NCBI GenBank assembly: GCA_026075535.2
Contig: AP026539.1
Span: 11,966,001-12,030,000 of the forward strand
Origin: Tricholoma matsutake
Lineage: Eukaryota; Basidiomycota; Agaricomycetes; Agaricales; Tricholomataceae
Direction: 5' to 3'
Length of the DNA stretch: 64,000 bases
Position numbers and translations under genes: made by a program. Under the pieces are notes generated by a model, which saw only the letters and a list, made by a program, of their open reading frames with translations, was not told the origin of the DNA and ran no database searches. Positions 1 to 11,260 of the stretch are shown piece after piece (positions within the stretch are counted from its first letter, which is position 1; each line of letters begins with the position of its first letter).

Positions 1-100
1 AACTCAGGGCAACTGGACTTTTGGTCCGGTTGCCTCCGGTCTATTTTTTGGTCTGGTCCAGTCCAGTTTCCAGTCCATGTGACCAGACTTTCAAACACTA
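1..100. mobile_element. Right end of a decayed hAT-like element (truncated by window edge)
   Basis: The segment is rich in repeated GGTCCAGT words and ends in AAACACTA at position 100. This resembles the right terminus of the hAT-like elements at 33977-37214 and 50422-52058, which end in GGACCTTGAAACACTA. The match is imperfect and the left end lies outside the window, so the target duplication cannot be checked. Confidence 0.5.
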
Positions 101-172
101 GCTATATATAACCCATTCCTCTGAAAGCAGCTTGAAGAAATGATGGCACTCAGTCACTTAGTACTCAGTCAC

Positions 173-299
173 TGGAGGGTTTCATGCATTGCCTCCTTTT
201 TGGCTGTTTTTTTAGCTTGCTTTTTACAAAAAATGAAAGTTTGACATCCCATCAAAATCTCTAAAAAACAGCCAAAAAACTGCAATGTGAAACACCCTA
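173..299. repeat. Small inverted-repeat element (MITE-like)
   Basis: An AGGGTTTCATGCATTGC-like left arm with TTGGCTGTTTTTTTAG further in is mirrored on the right by CTAAAAAACAGCC and GTGAAACACCCTA. Total length is about 127 bp. The termini resemble hAT-type MITEs (TAGGGTG...), but I see no matching 8-bp duplication, so the class is inferred. Confidence 0.5.
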
Positions 300-514
300 A
301 TCTACTATGTTTACTTGACTTAATGTCTGTGGCACCACTATATGTGCATGGTGCTGAATATGCTGCTGGGGTGGGATGGGCAGCAGGATGTTGCTAAGTA
401 GATCTGTGCAAGTGGAACTTGGGCAGGGGTGGGCCATGCAGGTGGAACCTGGTGGAAGTGGAACTGATTTTCCCACTTCCACTTCTACTATTCTGGTCCT
501 GACTCAATTTTGTT

Positions 515-926
515 TCACATGCACAGCATGCACTTGCACTTGCAATCATATGTGTGTATGTACACATCAGTAACAATAATGTACAATAGGTGTAACATAC
601 ATAGTATATAAACCAAATATACAGCTGGGGGAACTCTGGTTGTGTTCTCTTAGGTATTCCACCCATTATTGGAGTGTGAACTGCTTTCCTCAACCAACTG
701 TTCTATTTTTAACCTTCCCCATCAATCCTCAAATTAGCATCACATTCATGCCTCCTCCTGCCTTCTTGTAGAGAGAACCCAGTGCACACATCAGAGAAAT
801 GGATCGTAGCTAAGTGAGTTAGCTGAGTGATCTGTACCAGCCTGTACCAGTCTGTACCGGTAGATACCAACACCCAATTTACTGATGCACAGTATTGCTA
901 GCAGCTTAGTGGGTATCACCCTAACA
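515..926 (+). repeat. Degenerate solo LTR related to gypsy A
   Basis: The stretch follows the gypsy A LTR (23509-23909) in order: the AACAATGTACAATA-like block, ATAGTATATAAACC, the TTCTCTTAGGTATTCCACC block, CTTCTTGTAGAGAGAACCC, and the terminal TAGTGGGTRTCRCCCTAACA ending at 926. It is diverged and carries a roughly 50-bp insertion before the end. The 5' third of the LTR is not recognisable. No internal element sequence is attached, so it is a solo LTR or remnant. Confidence 0.62.
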
Positions 927-1621
927 GCAACTCTGCTACAAATTATGTCTAAATGAAGCTCTGGCAATGCATGGTAATTGGTAAATTCCCACTTGACAAG
1001 ACGCCTTTAATTTGCCAGGCCACTGCGATGCCAAAGTCGAGTCATGTGACAATCACAAATGCCGTGTAACCAGTTACCGGGGGATCGGGATACACATGTG
1101 GTAATGATCGAGTAGGCGGTTCGGCTGATTACCGGCGACTTGAAATTTCGAAGCCTCGAGGTAACTGCTGGTAACCGCTACCTTGAGGTTCCCGATCAGG
1201 CAATTAAGTACTGCCTTGAGGTCAAGGTGCGACCTCACATCGCGGCAACGCAGGTAAGGATCACGGAAACTGCATGTGAAACTAAACCCGGCAAAGCTTC
1301 GGCCGAACAGCTGCAATGATTCCAGGTTTAGCGTTCTGTCCAACGGACAAGGGTCGCTTAAAGAGGTAACTCCAGTGGCCGACGGAGCCGGCAGCTGCCT
1401 GATGAAGCAGAGATCTGCCACCCTTATGACTTACATTCCTTTTGCAGTGCACCCCGGTGATTCGTCTCCCATCCCCTCCCTGGTTGTTCACAAGGTTCGT
1501 CTTTTTTGCATACACGAGGAGAAGCTGATCAAAACAGCAGAACAGGTCAACTATACATATTATCTTCCCTCGTGCATAAAACTTCCTTTACTGGATTAAG
1601 AGGGATAGGCACGAACCCAGA
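927..1621. other. Non-coding interval upstream of the G-alpha gene
   Basis: No convincing gene is seen. Short open frames here overlap each other on both strands and resemble no family I know. The interval is CpG-rich compared with the transposon region and presumably holds the promoter and 5' UTR of the G-alpha gene starting at 1622. No clear TATA box was identified. Confidence 0.5.
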
Positions 1622-3666
1622 ATGGGTGCCATAGACAAGAATGATCCCTTTGCAGTCTTCCTTACTCCCCCACCGAACGAGACTCAGGAGGAACGAATTT
1701 TGAGGGAGAAGAAGGATGCCGAGGCACAGCGTGAGAGTGACCGGATAGATGACGAAATCAGGATGGAAAAGGCTGCGGCAAAGAAACAGCAAGGTGGGCT
1801 TGTTAAGGTACTGTTGCTGGGCCAGTCCGAGAGTGGAAAATCAACGACTTTGAAAAGTTCGTTCACACTTTCTGTCTTCACAACTATATTCTTACATCCC
1901 AACCTTTGCCTTGTCAGATTTCCGTATGAGATATGCTAGTGCAGATTGGAAGCAAGAACGTGCATCCTGGAAAGCGGTCATTCAGCTCAATCTCATTCGA
2001 TCCGTGTTCATCATTCTGGACACACTGGAAGCCGAAATGATCAACGAACCCATCACCGCCCCCGACGACTTCAACGTGAGCACAGATGCTCTTCTCCGCT
2101 CTTCACTTGATACAATTATGCGCACTTCAATTGACAACCCTGCCGACAATGAACCAATCAAGAAACTGCCCATAGACCTGCAAAAGCACCAGCTCCTGAA
2201 GCTCCGTTTAAGCCCGCTGCAACCTGTCGAGGCAGACTTGAAACGCCGCTTGGGTGCGGGCACGGAAGACATAGGTCCAGCGAACACTGGTGTGCTGTCC
2301 GATCATACGATGACGTTGGATCGACGAAGGGAATTCGGGGTAAGAGCGTGGAAGGACGCTTTGGGAAATTTTGTGAGGCATAGAAACACGACAGAAGAGA
2401 AGAAAGGAGAATGGAATAGGGAGTTGCATGACGAGGCGACAGAGGTGATTGCCAGTTGTAGGGAGGACGTCAAGGCCCTGTGGATGGATGAGACTGTTCG
2501 CGCCGTTTTGGAGAAGAGAAGGATGAGGGTGGAGGACTCGGCTGGATTGTTAGTTTGCTTTTTGCCTTCATTTCATTTACATACTTACATTACATCCTTT
2601 CCTTATCCAGCTTCCTCAACGACCTCGACCGCATTGCCACGCGGACGTACGAGCCCTCAGACGACGATATTATCCGTGCTCGTCTGCGGACTGTTGGTGT
2701 ACAAGAATACAGGATAAAGTTTGGGCCGGAACCCGGCAGCCATATACTAGGAAGTAAGTATCATCACTGATGCTGTTGTCCGTTCAAACTCCATAATGCT
2801 CTTGATGCAGATGTCGGCGGGACGTCCGTTTTCGGTAATGAGTGGATCATTTATGATGTAGGTGGATCAAGAACCCTAGTATGTCCCCAAAACCGTATGC
2901 GTTGTGCAATATACTGATCTCTAGTCATACGATAGCGCCATGCGTGGCTTCCATATTTCGAGGGTGTTAACGCCATCATCTTCCGTACGACCATTCTCCC
3001 CAATATTTCTCAAACCGTTCTAACCACCCTACTCTTGCAGTCGCTCGTGAATATCCCTGCGATCTGAAAACCCCTTCATAGCCAACTAACTAACTTACCT
3101 CCCAGCTATATCCTGCTTTGACGAGCGTCTCCTCGAAGACCCCGCCGTCAACCGCCTCGAGGACTCTTTCCTCTTGTGGCGTGCAGTATGTTCCTCGAAG
3201 CTTCTGTCCAAGGCAACCGTGATCCTATTCCTCAACAAATTCGATATCCTACACCGAAAACTGCAGAGTGGCGTGCAGGTAAGGATGTTTTTGCCTAGCT
3301 ATGGAGATAGACCGAATGACACCCCGACCGTTACCAAATGTTTGTGCGCCGCTTTTGCCGTCATCTTTTAGTCGCTCACGATGATAGTAGATTTGAAGCA
3401 AAAGTTCAGGGACATTCTACGCCAGAATTCGCCTGCGCCGAGGAATAAGTATTTCTATACTACTTCCGTTACAGTACGCTACATATATCTCATTTTGGGT
3501 TTTCGAGCTTCATTCTTACGTTCCTTATAGGACACAAAAGCGACGGCTGTAACGCTCAACACTGGTAAGCATCCTTTTCGCTGCGTTATCCGTGTTCTCA
3601 TTGCTGTATGTCCCAGTCCGAGACAGCATCCTCCGTGAACATCTCAAGACCGCGGAGTTCCTATGA
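1622..3666 (+). CDS. Divergent heterotrimeric G-protein alpha subunit (10 exons)
   Basis: This encodes a GTP-binding alpha subunit that would relay receptor signals at the inner face of the plasma membrane. Visible motifs in order: Gly2 after the start Met; P-loop GQSESGKST; an expanded helical domain of roughly 150 residues; the RxxTxG switch I (RLRTVG); DVGGSRT at switch II; NKFD for guanine specificity; and a TSVT segment near the end. The start is chosen because Gly2 is retained and the P-loop follows at the usual distance. Exons by splice signals and homology: 1622-1856, 1918-2548, 2611-2753, 2811-2878, 2936-2984, 3041-3046 (a 6-nt microexon), 3106-3339, 3391-3473, 3531-3564, 3617-3666. 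The catalytic Gln of DVGGQ is Ser here and the following basic switch II stretch is shortened, so GTP hydrolysis is probably altered. Such divergent paralogues are common in Agaricomycetes. The gene converges with the membrane-protein gene downstream. Confidence 0.9.
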
Positions 3667-4138
3667 ATACCAGACCGCGCATTCCTTTGTTGTTCTATAT
3701 TTCATCTCAGACTCGGAATTGGTTATGCTATGGAGGTATTCCCAACGATAGTCAACACATTTCTATGCTATAGATCGTTCGTTCTTGATTACTACGCTCC
3801 TATATTATCGTCTATATCTTATCATCTACATCTACTTATCATCGCTTTCCTTGCTTGCTGCTGTATGATCTCGCGACTCTTGTACGTTCTACGTTTAATT
3901 GATGTATATCCATCAAGGGCAGATCTTATTCCGAGTTCTCGGTGGCAACCTCCGTGATCGATAGCCTGAATTTTGAAAACAACCCGCACGTCTTCGGACA
4001 TACGGGAATGAAGGAATGGATAAAAATACATCCGCTGCTGGCGCTCTAATTTTAAAGAATTACTATGACATCACGTTACCTTCCAATATTTCTTGTTCTT
4101 CATCAACCTTATTCCCGATTCTTATACCAATTGCCATA
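3667..4138. other. Convergent intergenic interval (3' ends)
   Basis: The segment lies between the stop of the G-alpha gene and the stop of the minus-strand membrane-protein gene. It must hold both 3' UTRs. No conserved ORF, repeat or RNA gene was seen. Confidence 0.5.
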
Positions 4139-5774
4139 TTATGTGCCAAAGTGGCTGGCGCATTCCAATATATCATCTAGGTCCTGCTCCAAGGGTATTT
4201 CCCGGAAGCCAAACTTGTCGGCGAATGATTGAATGGAGCTCATGATAGTAGTGAACTGAGCATTCGGGCCCATGGTCGAGGTTTGTGTGTCCAACGAGTA
4301 TCGATATCGTCTGGCATGTTTCTCTTCCCATTCACGCAAGTGTAGACAGAAACGGGCTGTGAGCAGCCCTGAAAGTCTATATGAGAGCCAAAATGATATA
4401 AGAACGGGAAGGGAGGTGAAGGGGAGAACTTACGGAAGAGTAAAGGCGTTTGAGAGACATTGTAAGAATCCACCCTGGGCGAGATCAGAATAATGCTTCG
4501 CGAGTCACTCGTAGATTCATACAGAAAATTCCTGTGAGAAGTACTAAATCAGGATCATATCATGGTGACGAGGTAAAGGAATTGTGCTCACGAAGCGGAT
4601 GATCAGTGACACGATTGTACACAATGAGGAGGCGCTGCATAGTCCATGTTCACGAGACGTCACCAAGCAGAAAAGGTAAGGGCGTACCAGACATACACAA
4701 CTCCTGGAACCCACGCTCGCATAAGAAAGTGGGTAGTAGGATGGTATTGTAGAATACCTTGTTCCAGAACGACAAACATCATACCGTTCCGTGACGTTCT
4801 TCCTGGGCCTCCCACGTTGAGAGCTTGGATGCCGATGTATGTAGTAATGATCGCCGATGAGGTCTCAAAGACACACATCAAGGCTAAGATAATATCATTT
4901 ACTACAGACCACCATGAGCAGTCTTGGTCAAATAGCAATGCACACTTCCATACCACTGAAATGTTACTGAGCCTAATCAAAAGAAGGAATTAGAGTGATT
5001 GGAATACATACTGTGGTACCGTTGTATCCCTTTTGCACTGGTAAAACGGGATACGAATCTGGCGATGAATAGAAAAAGACGATTCCCAAGTGAATACAAG
5101 CTAGACGCACTATGGAGAGTATGATGATGACTGATCCAAGGATCACAAAGAACACAAGAACAATGCGGCTTCTGTTACAAGCATAGGCTCTGGCACTCCA
5201 TACTACTACGAACGAGTTACAGACACTGAGAAGCCACCCAGACACCGAAAACGCTTACCAATGATCCCAAAACGCCCAAGAACGCCCAAAGAAGCGGCGA
5301 TCTTGTATGCAAAATTACAGCTGTCGTATGGGGTTCCGAAACTAAGTATTCGTGGATCTAGCATTCAAACCATACTAACTGGCGCCGAAGATAAACCTCT
5401 CAACCAACTCTGGAGGGGGAAAGATCAGACTCACCCTAGTCATCAGTTTGTTTAAAATGCTCAGCAGATAAATGATGTTGGCTATCAGAGCGTAGCGACA
5501 GAAGATGTACAGAATCGTCGATAATCCGATTTTCTGTTTCCATATGTAACGGACTTCCAATGAAAAGGTCAACACATAGTCGTAGTACAACAAAGCTGGA
5601 GAGACGTCAGTGATCGGCAGGAACTTTGTCCGAAGATCAATGCAGATAGGCGAACCAATGCTAGCGCATTGAATAGAAATATGGATAAACCTAGACGGAA
5701 AGGATTAAGTTCGCTGTACACTTTTGTCAGCAGTGAGGCTCTAGAGAAACTCACTGGGTAGAATAGTCCTTCAT
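4139..5774 (-). CDS. DUF6533-like multi-pass membrane protein
   Basis: This is an integral membrane protein of a family very common in Agaricomycetes and of unknown function. The best landmark is the LLYYDYVLTFSLEVRYIW segment followed by a hydrophobic stretch ending LIANIIYLLSIL, which is the DUF6533 signature. It is followed by YKIAASLGVLGRFGII, an SARAYACNRSRIVLVFFVIL helix, an ALMCVFETSSAIITTYIGIQ helix and a polar C-terminus ending in DILECASHFGT and TAA at 4139. My splice model begins with ATG at 5774: exon 1 5774-5755, exon 2 5713-5691 and exon 3 from 5595, all with GT..AG introns and in-phase junctions (reading L-A-L-L-Y-Y across the second intron). Around 8-10 exons are needed. The junctions between about 5380 and 5330, and those between 4660 and 4400, are uncertain. 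A role as a receptor partner of the adjacent G-alpha is tempting but is only inference. Confidence 0.78.
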
Positions 5775-7884
5775 CCCAGCATTTGGGGCACGTTCAACGA
5801 GGGAAGGCAGATAAATAGACAATTTACCCAGCTATAACAATAATCTCTCTTCAGTTGATGGACAGCTGGACGCCAGGTTTGTTTGTTTTTTTTCCAATTT
5901 TTTTGAGTTTATTCTAGGCCACAATCGGGGAGAAGATGTTGACTTCAATTGATCGGTAGCAGTGGTCGGAAATGAAATCTTTTGATCGGGCCGGCGAACG
6001 CTCTCCCGCCCTGGCCACCTAAATTTTGAACAAATGCGTGTTACATATGTCCTGCGAATGGTAATCCTCCCTTTTGTGGTCTAGTATAACTATCTCATTC
6101 ACTTCCAGGCTCGACCCTAACAATACTATATCTATCAGATAAGAAAGCGTTCAATGCGCTGATGTCATAGCCGGTCAATCGAAGTTGTCCCATGCTATAT
6201 AGTGAGAATCCAAACCGTTTTCGAATTCGAATTTCCGGTCTGCGCTCGCTAAGCACTGGAGTTATACGATATCCCCCCAATTAGAGGCACTACAAGAGAC
6301 TACAAGTTGAAGTGGATCAAACCGTAACGTGTCAGGAACACAAATTCGTGTTTCCCAAACCTTCTTTCGAGTTCTCAGGCTTTCCTTCAAGTAAGTCCTT
6401 TGAAAAGCTCCGACGATGAATCTCTCTTACGATATGCGTATCTTCCCTCCGGTCCGCAAACAGCACCAACGATCTGAGCTTCCAGTCTGAAAAGCCTAAG
6501 CTGGCCTAGCCCTTGGCTCCATCCATCTATCTGCAAGTCAGCATAACAGCATCAGAAGTGTCACATTCTGACAGCATTGGACTTAATAAGTTTGGCGAGT
6601 AGCTGAGTTATTTTTTACCGATGGTTGCATATGGATGCCACAGTCAGGCGTTTTTCTATTTCGGGCACATCCCTAAAATCGATGACATAGCCTCTCATCA
6701 GTTCTTTCACAGATAAGGTTATATGACAACCCGGTTGACATCTACCAGTGGTTGGCTTCGAGAATAAAGGCCCACATCCCAAGCGCATCCAACGCGATAT
6801 AACAAGGTTGCACGATGGACGTCCGGACTTGAAAAGGAATAACGTAGTGGATAATGGAAGTCGTGTTTATTCGCATCCAAGAGTAAAGTTAGCTAATCTT
6901 GGTCTGTCGAGGCAGTAATCCTGAGTGGCGGAGGCGGGTATCAGCATGTAAACAAAGTAAGTACGGTCTAGACTGTCATGGAGTAAGTATTCCGGCATCG
7001 ACTGTTGACTTTTCAGTGGTGGGCGCGCTATCATCATGGATTTCCAGTATCGTCGTTCTATGCTACAATGCATAATTAGACGGCGAGCTTGACCGGATAG
7101 CAGTTGCTTAGTTGAGGAACCCTCCAGTAACAATTGATATCATCTTTGGCCTAGATCATATAATGAGAATCGCTCCTCAACCTCATGCGAACCGGCAGAT
7201 GATCATAGCGGAAAAAAAACAAGCACTGCTAGCAATTTGAGATTTAAGTGTCAGATCAAGAGGCTCAAGATGGACGGTGTCAGCGGGAAACGTTCTGAGT
7301 TCTCAATTTATTGAGAACGAGGCCTGTGTCTGGTGACACAATATCGATTAAGTACATACTACTTACTAGTACTAGCCTAGCGTCTGTTTAAGTAGTGAGT
7401 GAGATGAGTGCGACAGATAGTCAGCCTAAGTAAGTGACTAATGCTAGAATCTGATTACTGCACGTGATCGTTCCCCATCAATTTCGAACACAGGCACAGG
7501 TCGACTTCCTCTGACCAGTTCTACCCTTACCTGAGCTAAAGCGTCTGGACCTGCACGAAACTTCTCGCAAATATCGCACTTTCACATCCAATGGTTGCAT
7601 TGGCTCTATGATGACACAGCACAACATCATTCTATGTCGCACCCTCGATGCAGAGCTCGTTGAACGTTTCTCGGACAGATGGCGGGCGGCGTGGCGGCTG
7701 TAACATCGCGCGTTGAACATCGGAGGTTATCCTTCAAGATTCAGGTCGTCGATTCATTAGCTATAGGGGTCTTTGTATGATGTTTGCCTGTCAAGGCCCC
7801 TATCCAGCATAATATTCATCGTACGTAAGTTCAAACCCAATCTCCTTGTACTCCCACCTCTTCATATCCTATCCAGATCATATC
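5775..7884. other. 2.1-kb interval between divergent genes; no gene seen
   Basis: The interval separates the starts of the minus-strand membrane-protein gene and the plus-strand small membrane-protein gene, so it holds both promoters. Small open frames on either strand show no family signature and no plausible exon chain. I found no transposon termini, no tandem repeat and no tRNA B-box-like sequence. Confidence 0.45.
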
Positions 7885-8441
7885 ATGGACCCAAACGTTA
7901 GCACAGATGTCCCAGCCGACTTTATTCCCGTCCGTTTGAGCAATACCACCACCCTGATAGTCAAATTTGGTATCTTTGGCATTTTCGCAATTGTCCTGTC
8001 AACCGCCGTCGCATTCGGAGTATACTTAGTCTTCTTTAAGAAGAAACATCGTGAAAGAAAGGCTGCTCGCCGTGAGGCAGTGGTACGTTGCTCATTCTCA
8101 TCCGCATCCATCGTCATGTTCAACAGCCTCTTTTCTAGTCCCGTGATATGGAGAAAGGTATTCTTCCCACATCGCGACATTATCCCATCGGCAAGGTCCC
8201 GAGAATAAGGAACAAACATCCACATTCGCGATCCGAAGGATCATCAACGGCTGCCCCTGGTGCTCGCACTCCTGATCTCTCACGTTCGAGTAGTCGTTCT
8301 TCCAAGCAGTCTTCCTCTTCGTCACAATCCCCACGCCGCTCTTGTCGTGTGACTCGTGCGCCCGATCCGATCCTTGACATACCCGAACTTCCAAAAACGT
8401 TGACATCCCAGAAACTCACGGAGACCACCACTTTTTCATAA
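7885..8441 (+). CDS. Small single-pass membrane protein with Ser-rich tail
   Basis: Two exons, 7885-8082 and 8139-8441, are joined by a 56-bp GTACGT..CTAG intron at phase 0, giving about 166 residues. Residues ~25-52 form one strongly hydrophobic helix (LIVKFGIFGIFAIVLSTAVA and onward), followed at once by a basic KKKHRERKAARRE stop-transfer segment. The remaining ~100 residues are hydrophilic and rich in Ser, Arg and Pro. The N-terminus is short and lacks a cleavable signal peptide, so it is probably a type III or reverse-anchored membrane protein with a cytosolic tail carrying many potential phosphosites. I do not recognise the family. The ATG at 7885 is preferred over an earlier in-frame ATG at 7846 because the latter adds a Tyr/Ser/His-rich stretch resembling UTR. 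Confidence 0.6.
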
Positions 8442-9590
8442 AGGGCCTTCTCTGTTCGTCTGGTGATACCCCTATACCTCTTTCCGCCTCCACATTATAT
8501 ACTACTTGAGTTTACGACCCCAGTTTTGGACCATCGGCCAGCGGAGGGAGTTTTTGTCAGGTCGAAGTCGTGCGGACTCATTTTGAGACTGGACGCTTCG
8601 GAGTCTCGGGTGGTTTGCGTGCATTGTCAGCTCGCGTTTTCCCTACATCTGCCTTCATCTTATTCTCCCGAGATACCGACTGAATGTGTTTAAATACATA
8701 ATCGGCAGAAGTAATAGGAATTTGCGTTGTTCAACGCGTTGTTTCAACTTTTTTCATACAAAGGCTAAGCCCGCATCCGAAGGTCCCACATTATCATTTG
8801 CCTCTTCATCTCATGTTAGACTGTTGTCCGTCTTGTACTTGACGGATTTTCCTGGTCACTACTATACTGCAGCAACTATACTTATCAAGGGTGTATACGT
8901 AACTCACGCCAGGCTCCAATACTTAAGTATATGCTGAAAGCTTAAAATGGTTTCCCGCTGCTGTTGGTAGTGATCCTCATCTCGGATTTCTAAAAACCAA
9001 TTCACGACTAATTTTATCCTGCCCTGGCGCCTCCCTGTGCTCGCGAACGCTGGTATTTTTATACAATTACGTGTGATCATACAGATTCATACTAGTATAC
9101 ATAGAACTTCTGCGCAGCTTTAACAGCATTTGCTGTCAACGCCTGCCGAGTCGTTCCCTGTCGTTCCATAATGATGCAATGTTGAAAAACACAAGTGAAG
9201 ATCGCGACACGGTGAGCAACGCTGTGTGCTGTTATTGATCTTCAATTCTTCATATAATGTTACATCATCATAGTAGCACAGCCACTCTACAGTATCTCCC
9301 TGTTGGAAGCCATTTTGAACTTCGCAAAGTGGCATACCCATAGTCCGAGTCATTATCTTCATCGGGTGGTGTTGGATACTTTCCCCGAAGCTGTATAACA
9401 TTCGGGTCAAACCGCTGTCATTGGCAATGTCACCGCTGTACTGCCTCCTATCCGGTCGGCATAAGAACATGCGGTGAGCAAAGTATCTTGACTACCAGCT
9501 TCATATAAAGTGCATCTAATAACGTGTTTCTTTGCCTTCAAGAGTCTTCTCTTACCTACTCTCTTTCTGTCTAGCGCTTGTTGAAGAGTC
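8442..9590. other. 1.1-kb interval without a supported gene
   Basis: It contains the 3' UTR of the small membrane-protein gene and the promoter of the Pro/Ser-rich protein gene. A 116-codon minus-strand frame (9120-9470) is open but has no recognisable domain and overlaps the expected promoter. No repeats seen. Confidence 0.4.
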
Positions 9591-10209
9591 ATGACCGAAT
9601 ACGACTTCTCACCCGAGGCATATCAGCATCACCTTGCCAATATGCATGGTATCTCGAAATGGGTAGACGATACAGAGCATCATAGGTCCGAGTTCGCAGA
9701 TGCTGCAGCTCTTACAGCACGCGGCTCGATGGAGAGCTCCCACACGAGAGGTGGTTTCCAGCGGCGACCTCCTCTGCATCTCCCGCCTACCGGTCATTCA
9801 TACTCGCACCCATTTCCCCCGTATTCGGCTACCTCATCATCATCCTCATTCGAAGGTTTCGTCTATGGCAATGGACCACGTTCACCCGGTCCCATGCCAA
9901 CATCCATGTACAGACAATCTCCATTCGGTCCGAGGTCACCTCCTTATACCTCTTATCCTCACAATTCCTCTACGAGGTCTTCCATGTTTTCTTATGGACC
10001 ACCGTCTCCGTATTTCATTCCTCCACCACCGCCACTTGTTCCATATCCCGCGATGACACCCGGGTACATCGTTGTTCCTGAGAGGGAATCGCGAAGGAGG
10101 AAGTCTTCCAAACGTACGAGTTCGAAAGGCCGGTTCGCGTGTTGTAAGTTTTCCCTTCCAAACTTCTTTCGCCTTCCCCTCTAGCTGCTTGTTTTTACCA
10201 CTTGTAGGA
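9591..10209 (+). CDS. Pro/Ser/Tyr-rich small protein, unknown function
   Basis: The open frame from ATG 9591 encodes a polar N-terminal third (residues 1-45, His- and acid-rich, with HLANMHGISKWVDDTEHH). A long low-complexity region follows with PPYS, SPPYTSYP and a PPPPP run near residue 145, then a basic RRRKSSKRTSSKGR patch near the C-terminus. A consensus GTAAGT donor at 10144 and a TTGTAG acceptor ending at 10207 define a 64-bp intron. Splicing joins T to GA and creates the stop codon at the junction, giving about 184 residues ending in a Cys. Without splicing the frame continues to 10184 (197 residues). No signal peptide or membrane segment is visible; the basic patch could be a nuclear localisation signal. 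I do not recognise the family. Confidence 0.55.
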
Positions 10210-10789
10210 TCCGCGCAAGATCCGCGTACAATGAGATGACGAACGTCAACCCCCCCTTGCGGTCCATCTCCGCGCCCACTCGACCTTACGCCTATCTTGG
10301 GTTGCATGCTTGATTCATCTCGAGTTGGAAGTAGGTAGGAGTCCCCACGCGTTCACTGCTCAACAGGCACCTGCTTTGCATGACTTATTACCTCTAGAAG
10401 AGTGACCGCACGGAAGTACGTACAACATGGACAACGTAGTTAGTACGAACAGTGTTCAAGTTGCGTGTTCGGTCTGACTTCTCGTACATACACAACTTCA
10501 TAATCGTTGTTTTAATCCAAGATAACCTGTCCCCACGTATACCGCAACTATCCGTATGTACGGTTAGTAGACATTGGTATTGAAATTATTTTCAAGCGTA
10601 TAAGCTTCTCATTTCTGTTACTGGTTCGCGAATTGGAAATGAGCCGCGCACTAACTGCACTAGACACCTCTTGCTAGAACTGCACTCATATTCAAAGGGT
10701 CATATATCTTTGCTTGATACAACCGTCACTCCAAATTTGTAACGATGTTCAAACATCGGCAGTTGAACCAGTCTGTCCTCTTTACATTA
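10210..10789. other. Convergent intergenic interval, no gene seen
   Basis: About 0.6 kb between the 3' ends of the Pro/Ser-rich gene and the minus-strand secreted-protein gene. Nothing coding or repetitive was recognised. Confidence 0.45.
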
Positions 10790-11023
10790 CTAAATAAGGC
10801 AGCAGTATACCTTGCAGCACGAAAAGCCTATGTCGCAAGTGTCGACAGGCACAGCATAATAGTTTTCTTTGCACTGTTCGCATTGATGGACTGTAGAGCC
10901 GAAGTTAGGAAGGAAGTAGCAGTCAGGATTGGCTGCAGCGGAGGTCGCATCTTCTGGGACGGCGATAGTGACTCCAATGGAGAGAACGAAGGCAAGGATG
11001 GCTCCAGCGAAGAATGACCTCAT
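10790..11023 (-). CDS. Small secreted cysteine-rich protein
   Basis: A 77-residue frame begins with a textbook signal peptide: MRSFF, a hydrophobic core AGAILAFVLSIGVTIA, and a likely cleavage just after it. The mature part of about 55 residues has eight Cys, spaced C-x12-C-x2-C-x11-C-x5-CC-x3-CC in the unspliced reading. A GTATAC donor-like sequence just after the CC pair could instead start a short intron (about 38 bp) and yield a similar-length protein with six Cys and a different tail; the choice needs transcript data. The spacing is not that of hydrophobins or cerato-platanins. Size, secretion signal and Cys content fit the fungal small-secreted-protein (effector-like) category, which is a description rather than a function. 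Confidence 0.6.
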   Translation of the reverse strand: MRSFFAGAILAFVLSIGVTIAVPEDATSAAANPDCYFLPNFGSTVHQCEQCKENYYAVPVDTCDIGFSCCKVYCCLI

Positions 11024-11251
11024 GTTGAGTGAACTGCGATACAGACAGAATCAGCGGGACAATGATAGAGAATAACCAAAAGAATACAAACTTGTGATTT
11101 TTTCAATTTAAGTTAGAAGATACGCAGTAGAGCAGATATAGGAGAGCCCTTCATGTCAATAATCAATTGAAAGCAAACGGAGGATCAAAATGATACACAC
11201 TGGATCTCGAGAGAAGAGACGCTGGGGCCCTGTAAAACAAAATTTGGGCTG

Positions 11252-11260
11252 CTTTATATA
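11252..11260 (-). promoter_or_regulatory. Possible TATA box upstream of the secreted-protein gene
   Basis: TATATAAAG read on the minus strand lies about 230 bp before the ATG at 11023. That leaves room for a 5' UTR, possibly with an intron. Assignment rests on sequence and position only. Confidence 0.35.

Noticed and set aside
1074..1515. Overlapping frames upstream of the G-alpha start
   Set aside because: Open on both strands at once, no family resemblance, lying in the likely promoter/5' UTR.
9120..9470. 116-codon minus-strand frame
   Set aside because: No domain, no signal peptide, no splice context, and it overlaps the expected promoter of the 9591 gene.
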